Position numbers and translations under genes: made by a program. The notes below the pieces were generated by a model that ran no database searches, was not told where the DNA came from, and worked only from the letters and a program-made list of their open reading frames with translations. This document shows positions 58,368 through 64,000 of a stretch of 64,000 nucleotides of DNA, piece by piece (the stretch's first letter is position 1; each line of letters begins with the position of its first letter). The stretch comes from Tipula vernalis (taxonomy: Eukaryota; Arthropoda; Insecta; Diptera; Tipulidae): NCBI GenBank assembly GCA_958295665.1, contig OY282560.1, positions 92,852,311 through 92,916,310 on the forward strand, in the 5' to 3' direction.

Positions 58368-59078
58368 CTAGTTGCTAAATGCATCAACGATGACCAGATA
58401 GTACAACCCATTGACGGGGCCGGCGTAATCAATGTGAATCCGTGACCAAGGACCCTTCGGCATTGGCCATGCTTGCAACGTGCATTTCCTGGGTGACTTC
58501 GAATTGATCTCGCAAATACCACATCTTTTTACATGTGACTCGATGTCGCTGTCAATGCCTGGCCAGTAAACTTTGCTTCGCGCTAACAGCTTCATACGTA
58601 CTGTCCCTGGATGACCCGCATGTAGTTCCTCGAGAATAGGCTTACGCAATGGAAACGGCGTCACAATCCGTTCGCCATAAAAAATACACTCTTCAATCAC
58701 TGAAAGTGATGTTCGGAGTGCGAAATACTCTGCCGCCTCTTTATTTTTGACCTGATTTTTCCTTCCAGGCCAGCCCTGCTTGATGAGATAAGCCACTTCT
58801 TTCAGGACCTCGGACTTTGCAGACTCCACTTGAATTGTTTTGAAGATAACCGGTAATGATTTTGCTGATTCGATGGCAAAACACTCTGCATGAGTGTCAA
58901 TTCGAATGGTTGCGATAACAGTATCCTCAGGTTCCGGTTTCAGTTGCGCATTAATGAGTCTTGAAACAAAATCAGCGTAGGCGAAACTCTTTGTGCTGAT
59001 GTATTTGATATCAAAATCGTAAGCGAGCATGATAAGCGCGTAACGTTGCAACCGATTTGCAGAATAGACAGGAACTCC
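58368..59078 (-). pseudogene. Gypsy end of RNase H, integrase zinc domain and first catalytic part
   Basis: After the frameshift: RLQRYALIMLAYDFDIKYIS (RNase H end), then KPILEELHAGHPGTVRMKLL and YWPGIDSDIESHVKRCGICE, the HHCC zinc module, and RIHIDYAGPVNGLYYLVIVD with the first integrase Asp. The frame stops at 58,368-58,370 with TAG where the family has Trp (DAFSxWPEV), a likely single-base nonsense mutation, because reading resumes in the same frame. Confidence 0.92.
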
Positions 59079-61732
59079 TTTTTTTGATCCAAAAATCGCA
59101 ACAATGGTTGATGATCGGTGCGCAGCTCGAACTTCCGACCGTAAATGTAACGATGAAATTTTTTTAGTGCAAACACTAGCGCAAGCGCTTCTCGCTGGTT
59201 CTGTGCATAGTTTTTCTCGGTCTTGCTAAATGATGACGCTGCGTACATAATGGGGCGCTCTGAACCATCTTCGAATTTATGCAATAGTACTGCCCCCATT
59301 CCGTAACTAGATGCGTCCGCGGCAACAATGATTTGTTTCGTAGGGTCATAATGCGCCAAGGCGAGATCTGTCGTCAGAACTTCTTTCAGCTTCCTGAACG
59401 CCTCATCACGAGCAGGGGTCCACTCGTACTTGACGTCTTCCCGTAACAACTCATCCAGTGGCTCTCTCAGGTCCTTCAATCCCTTGATGAACTTTCCATA
59501 CCAATTAATGGCTCCCAGAAACGCACGCAGCGTTGAAATGTCCGCTGGCGCTGGCAATTGTTGAATTACCTCAACTTTAGACTTATCCGGGCGCAACCCA
59601 TTAGCGTCGATGATGTGGCCCAAATAGCGAATCGACTTTTGGCCGAACGAACATTTTGCGAGCTTAAGGGTGAACCCGTAATCTCGAATGCGTTCAAGGA
59701 CCGAGAACAGCTTTTGTCGATGATCCTGCTCGTCTTTCCCAGCCACAATGATATCGTCGAGATATGCTGCAACTGTGGGCATTCCTCCAAGCATTGTGTC
59801 CATCAGCTGTTGGAAAAGGCCGGGTGCTGTCTTAATTCCCGGCTGCATCCTGTTTACTTGGAACAGACCGACATGTGTGTTGATCACCATCAGTTTCTTG
59901 GCATCGTCCTCGAGCTCCAGTTGCAGAAAAGCATCCGATAGGTCGATGTTGCTGAAGACAGTGCACCCCGCGGGCTTCGCCAAGATGTCAGCCGGTACCG
60001 GCAATGGATACTGATTAGGCTCAAGTGCTGCATTGAGGCCTGTCGAATAATCAGCTGTTACGCGAGTTCCTCCACTTTTCTTTTTCACCGCAACAATAGG
60101 GGCCGCTGTTTCGGCATATTCGATTGGTTGGATCACCCCCAACAGCTGTAATCTCTGCAACTCATCCTGAATTACTTGTGCGGCTGCGTACGGTACGGGC
60201 CGCTGACGGCAGAAAACCAACTTCGCCCCTGGCTTTAATTTTAGCAGTACTTTTAATCTGTTACACAACCCCAGCACGTCTGCGAACACAGAGGGGAATT
60301 TCGCCTGGACCTCCTCTGTCAGAGATAGCTCTCCATCCGCGTTAACCCTGTTGCATACTGTCGACAACGGTACGTCAAAAAGATTTAAGAGTTCCATCCA
60401 ATCGCTTCCAAAAACATTCAGGTTGGAGTTTGCAACGTAGACTTGTCCGGCGGCCTCGCGATCATACAACTTCAGTTTGGCTTGAAAACTGCCTGTGATA
60501 TCGAGACAATCACCAGTTGCACTGATCGCCCGTTCTTTGCACGGAGTCAAAACTGGCATCCCTAAGCCTTTCCAGTTTGATCGTGAGATGATCGTCCAGT
60601 CTGAACCCGTATCAAGCTGCAGTGTGACTTTGCGGTTATTGATGATTGGCATAACAGATTTGCGTGTTGCCTTTGACATTGACTGGATAGCGAAGCTCTG
60701 TCTTCGTTTATTATTTCGTGATCTTGCCCATCTGGCTTTTGCACGCGCCGCTGACAGGCAAAATCCGCTCTTATGTCCGCGCACCTTACATGTTTCGCAT
60801 TCTTTGATTTTAAATGGGCAGTCACGCCAGAAATGGGTTTCACCGCAAAACGCGCATGGGAATCTCGGTGTCTGCTGCCCGTTATGCCTCGGTGCTTCTG
60901 TCTCGCAGTATTGCCGTCCTTGGTTCTGTTGCTTGTTCCGGCTCTCTTGGGTTTTTTTTCGGATTTCCAGCATTTCTGCTTTGACCGTATCTGGATGAAT
61001 TACCATTCTTTTGTCACTCATGAGGTTGTTCAGACGTTCCGTGATATTTACCAGTTCCTGTAAATTCAATTTTTGTCCTCCGTCTACCTCTGTTCCCGTG
61101 TCCTGCTGGTCTAGTTTCGAGAGTAACCTCTCTAACGTGCTTGAATCCTGTGGTTTGTCGACAAAGAGCAGTACCTTGAAATCTTCTGCCGGGCATTTTG
61201 CGATGTCAAACTTTTCACACATGGAGTTTACGCGGGCAGCATACTTTTTATAGTCCTCATCTTCGCCCTTCGAGACCTTCAAACATCTGTATCGCAGCGA
61301 AAAAAGCGATTCTTTGTGTCCGTAAATGCGTTTAAGCTCCTTGACAGCCTCTATCAACGTTAACTCCATAGGCTTGCGCGGCAGAATAGTGTTGGCAAAT
61401 TTCTGATAATCCTGGGTGGTCAGTTTCTGCAATAGCAATCCAACCCTTGCCTTCTCCGTCAACAATGCCGCATCCTCGGTGAAAAGTGACTCATAGCGGC
61501 TATACCATAACTCGAATGTTGCATTCACTTCCGCATCATAACTGAAGTTTTCCATGCGGCTCGACAAATCCTTGACGATCGAATAATTCTGCTTCAAATT
61601 TTCAGCTCCTTGCGGGGGTCCTTGCTGCCTTGCGAGATGCTCGAATATCTCTTGAATCTGTTCGTCTTTTTTCTGTCTTTCGGCTGCATCCAGCTGCATT
61701 TGTCGCAGTAACTTTTCCACAATTTGTTCCAT
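59053..61732 (-). pseudogene. Gypsy Gag-protease-RT-RNase H polyprotein, ending in a frameshift
   Basis: Starts MEQIVEKLLRQMQLDAAERQ at 61,732, about 120 bases after the LTR. Gag spans about residues 1-290 (coiled-coil N-terminus, then FELWYSRYESLF). Zinc-binding CAFCGETHFWRDCPF and CETCKVRGHKSGFC lie at about 293-326. The protease has LQLDTGSDWTIIS at about 371-383. RT has RPVPYAAAQVIQDELQRL, NIDLSDAFLQLEL and catalytic YLDDIIVAG at about 656. RNase H has VAADASSYGMGAVLL at about 804 and LRTDHQPLLRFLD. Gag and Pol share one frame, as in many insect gypsy elements of this type. At the seven-T run 59,079-59,085 the frame slips, so the native reading continues in the next ORF. Confidence 0.93.
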
Positions 61733-61855
61733 TTCTTTTTTTGACTTATTTTAAGGTTATTTATCTTCTAACCATGTGACCGCGTGTTTTTTCAAATTAA
61801 TTTTTTTTATATTTTAGTAATAATAATACGCGGATTCGTTTTACCTCGTCGCCAC

Positions 61856-62065
61856 TGTTGTAACTCCGTAATCAATAAACACTTAAATATATATTTAAAT
61901 AATATCTATTTCTTTATTCACTTCTTGTTCTTTCTCTTGTCGTAGCGTTTACTCTTCTAAACTCATCCCGTCCATTCTCTGACATATTCACAATCCTTAT
62001 ATCTAAAATCCCGCCGCTTAATGTACATCTAAATTCACGCCGATTAATGTGCTGACTTCACCACA
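61856..62065 (-). repeat. 5' LTR of gypsy element
   Basis: 210 bp. It adjoins the primer-binding site. This copy would drive transcription leftward. Confidence 0.95.
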
Positions 62066-62081
62066 GTGATGAAACAACTTC

Positions 62082-62800
62082 TCAACTTCTTTTCTGCAAA
62101 TCGAGTTTATTACTTCGAATGGTTCCTATGATTGTTGTTTTTTGACGAATCATATAATCGGCAAGAGCACAACTGGTAAAAAAGTTGTCCATTGTTATAG
62201 TACGTCCTTTGTTGACGTAAGGACGAGCTAGTCTATTCACTAGGTTGAATGCGTAGTCTTTTGCGCTCTTCTCTCCAGGTTGACAACCAATATACATTTC
62301 TCCATTCAATGGATAGGAGTTTTTCGTTTCGACGACCCAAAATATTTTGATTCCATACTTTCCTGGTTTGGAAGGGATGTACTGCCGGAAATTACATCAC
62401 CCTCTTGTTGCTATTAGTTGTTCATCGACTGTTAAGTTTCCTGGTCTATATGCTAATTTCAGATTCTCCTGATAAAGTAGCCAAACATCTCTGAAAGCAG
62501 CTAATTTGTCAATTTGTAATCGTTCTGTTCTAGTTCGATGATTATCGAAACGCATGAAGCAAAGAATTTGCTCCACTCTCTGCAACGACATCGATGCTCT
62601 GAAAAAGGGCCGACTCTGTTTATGCCACAATTCGTCTAGTCGCTCATCCCAATTCTTCCTCATTCCGGCATATAAAATAATCCCAATGAGGGCGTAGAGC
62701 TCGTCAATTTCCACGTCATATCATATTCCTTCCGGTTGTTTATGTTGGCTTACGATTCGTCTCACTCGCGATAATGCACATCATCGTAGGTGGCAAAATA
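62082..62800 (-). pseudogene. piggyBac transposase, N-terminal and catalytic part
   Basis: The frame from 62,714 reads IDELYALIGIILYAGMRKNW, LWHKQSRPFFRASMSLQRVE and NLTVDEQLIATRG; the last holds the first catalytic Asp (D268 equivalent). A frameshift at about 62,390-62,340 leads to NGEMYIGCQPGEKSAKDYAF and RTITMDNFFTSCALADYMI, with the second Asp (D346 equivalent). The frame from 62,990 to 62,781 is probably more N-terminal sequence but is weaker. The gypsy insertion follows at 62,065. Confidence 0.85.
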
Positions 62801-62990
62801 CTTTTAAAACATTCTTTAGTGTCTCACGATCTATTTGAAATTCTGGAACTTTATGAAACGTAAGTACTTTCTCAATCGCAACTTTGTGGCTCAAAGATAT
62901 AATACCCAACGTTCGACCAAATAAATCACTTTGCATCTTCAATGCAACTTGTTTGTAGACTTGTCGAATGTATCCATTTTGTATTAACAA

Positions 62991-64000
62991 TCATCTATAA
63001 ACTATTTTCTTAAGGCATACCGTTTTTTTCGATATTCAATAAAAACTCAGCAACATCTCAAGTAGCAGGTTTTCAGTCGCAATATTATAAAGATTATCTG
63101 GATCTAAACTAAAATCGAATTGATTTTAATTCTTCTTAAATATTTCTACAAAATCAGCAACTTGTTCAGAATAAATTTAATTCTATTAAGTTCTTAGTCT
63201 GCAGTTACGCCCTGAAATTGTTTTAACCCACAAATATCAAGGAAACGAAAAATTAAAGCAGCTCAAATTCTATGACTTTTGTCCAGCGTTGACGTGCAGC
63301 TAAAGAGTTAGTAAAATGTGCAATTCACTTAATCGTTTAGCTGCATCAGTATTAACACTAGAACTACCAACCAGGGATGAAAAAGTTGATCCTTTAGTAC
63401 TTTTTCGGTCCTTTAGAAAATAAAAAGTACTTCGATACTTTTGATCAACATTTCAGTCCTTTCGAAAATACATTTAAACTTAATTTTTTTCTGTAAACGT
63501 TAGGCAGTCCTTTTCGAAGATCGAATCATTTTTCGTTGAACAACTAATCGAATTTCGACTAAATTCAATTCTAACCGCCAGGACGACCGAATACCAACGG
63601 CAAACAAGCGTAATAACATAATAACGCTTTTTTCTTGTGTTTTTGGTGGGCAAGGATAGTGCTTTTGTTTTTGTAATTGTAACCTGTGACCGTTCAGTAG
63701 GAGGGGAATATAGTTGTAACTACATTACATTACTTATAAATAACTAAAATGGATAAATCATCACAGAGATCAAATGTAATATGCCGTACTATATCTACGA
63801 GCGAATTTGGTTTTCTCTAATTTTGAAGTAATTTTCAGTTTTAGTTAAATCAAATTAATTGAAAACATCACACTAATATTATACAAATTTAAAATTTGTA
63901 TATATAGATTAGTGATTTTATATCGTAATTCTAAAAAAAATGTTTACTCGCATTTGCAATTCATGCTTGATGTGGATAGCCTCTAATTCTTAACAAATTC
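62991..64000. other. AT-rich flank of the piggyBac element
   Basis: No gene recognised. TTAA at 63,352-63,355 followed by CACTAGAACTACCAAC resembles a piggyBac-type end. At about 63,390-63,480 there are repeated AGTCCTTT / AAAGTACTT pieces. Confidence 0.4.

Larger units (their letters stand above)
57215..62065 (-). mobile_element. Young, nearly intact gypsy LTR retrotransposon, 5-bp TSD GTGAT
   Basis: LTRs at 57,215-57,436 (222 bp) and 61,856-62,065 (210 bp) start and end TGTTG...CCACA on the plus strand. By eye they differ by two substitutions and one 12-base indel. GTGAT is duplicated at 57,210-57,214 and 62,066-62,070. On the minus strand, TGGCGACGAGGTAAAACG follows the 5' LTR after one base as primer-binding site, and GCAGGGGAAGAG precedes the 3' LTR as polypurine tract. 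One Gag-Pol reading frame covers the interior apart from one frameshift and one stop. Confidence 0.95.
55093..62990 (-). mobile_element. piggyBac-like transposon, split by Tc3-like and gypsy insertions
   Basis: The left end is TTAA (55,089-55,092) followed by CCTTCCGTCGGTGCCG, a piggyBac-type terminus. Transposase parts run on the minus strand from about 62,714 to 55,310. A Tc3-like element sits at 55,728-56,960 and a gypsy element at 57,215-62,065, each with its own target duplication. The right end is not certain: protein-like sequence reaches about 62,990, and TTAA at 63,352-63,355 followed by CACTAGAACTACCAAC may mark a terminus of this or another piggyBac element. Confidence 0.8.

Noticed and set aside
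59558..61253. Plus-strand frames of 70-167 codons over the gypsy Gag-Pol
   Set aside because: Antisense shadows of the well-supported minus-strand polyprotein.

Overview
The window looks like gene-poor, strongly AT-rich insect nuclear DNA, probably from a fly. That is an inference from the mixture of element families (Jockey-like LINEs, gypsy, copia and BEL/Pao LTR elements, mariner/Tc1/Tc3 and piggyBac transposons, foldback elements) and from the base composition. I see no convincing host protein-coding gene, rRNA or CRISPR array. Two weak exon-like candidates are noted (about 23.15-23.34 kb and 33.95-34.06 kb). Almost every coding-like stretch is a transposable-element relic.

Layout. 0-1 kb: LINE 3' end joined to a broken transposase. 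2.1-5.8 kb: nested inverted repeats around a truncated zinc/CXC protein gene and a Helitron fragment. 7-18.2 kb: an 11-kb array of degenerate AT-rich repeats, partly duplicated, carrying three retroposon insertions dated by target-site duplications and by unoccupied paralogous sites. 18.2-22.8 kb: degraded gypsy-like and copia-like elements on the minus strand. 24.4-30.6 kb: a three-level nest, with a foldback element inside an LTR of a gypsy-like element that itself sits in a BEL/Pao LTR. 35.9-38 kb: related short inverted-repeat elements and a near-perfect 355-bp hairpin. 39.6-47.3 kb: two MITE-like elements, a 2.9-kb element with 43-bp inverted ends that holds a minisatellite, and a Tc1-like relic. 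49.9-53.8 kb: a (GTTGAG)-rich array, a LINE remnant, and inside that LINE a 2.5-kb foldback element whose ends are 15-bp tandem repeats. 54.7 kb: a mariner fragment. 55.1-63 kb: a piggyBac element split by a Tc3-like transposon and by a young, nearly intact gypsy retrotransposon.

The elements do not form a pathway. Together they give a layered insertion history. The most distinctive items are the two foldback elements (24,546-26,405 and 50,482-53,026), the 355-bp hairpin with a 7-bp duplication (37,394-37,748), the composite element at 40,739-43,687, and the young gypsy copy (57,215-62,065). That gypsy copy has two LTRs differing by two substitutions and one 12-base indel, and its Pol is interrupted by one frameshift and one nonsense codon. 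Boundaries given with target-site duplications were read directly from the sequence; family names come from recognised protein motifs.
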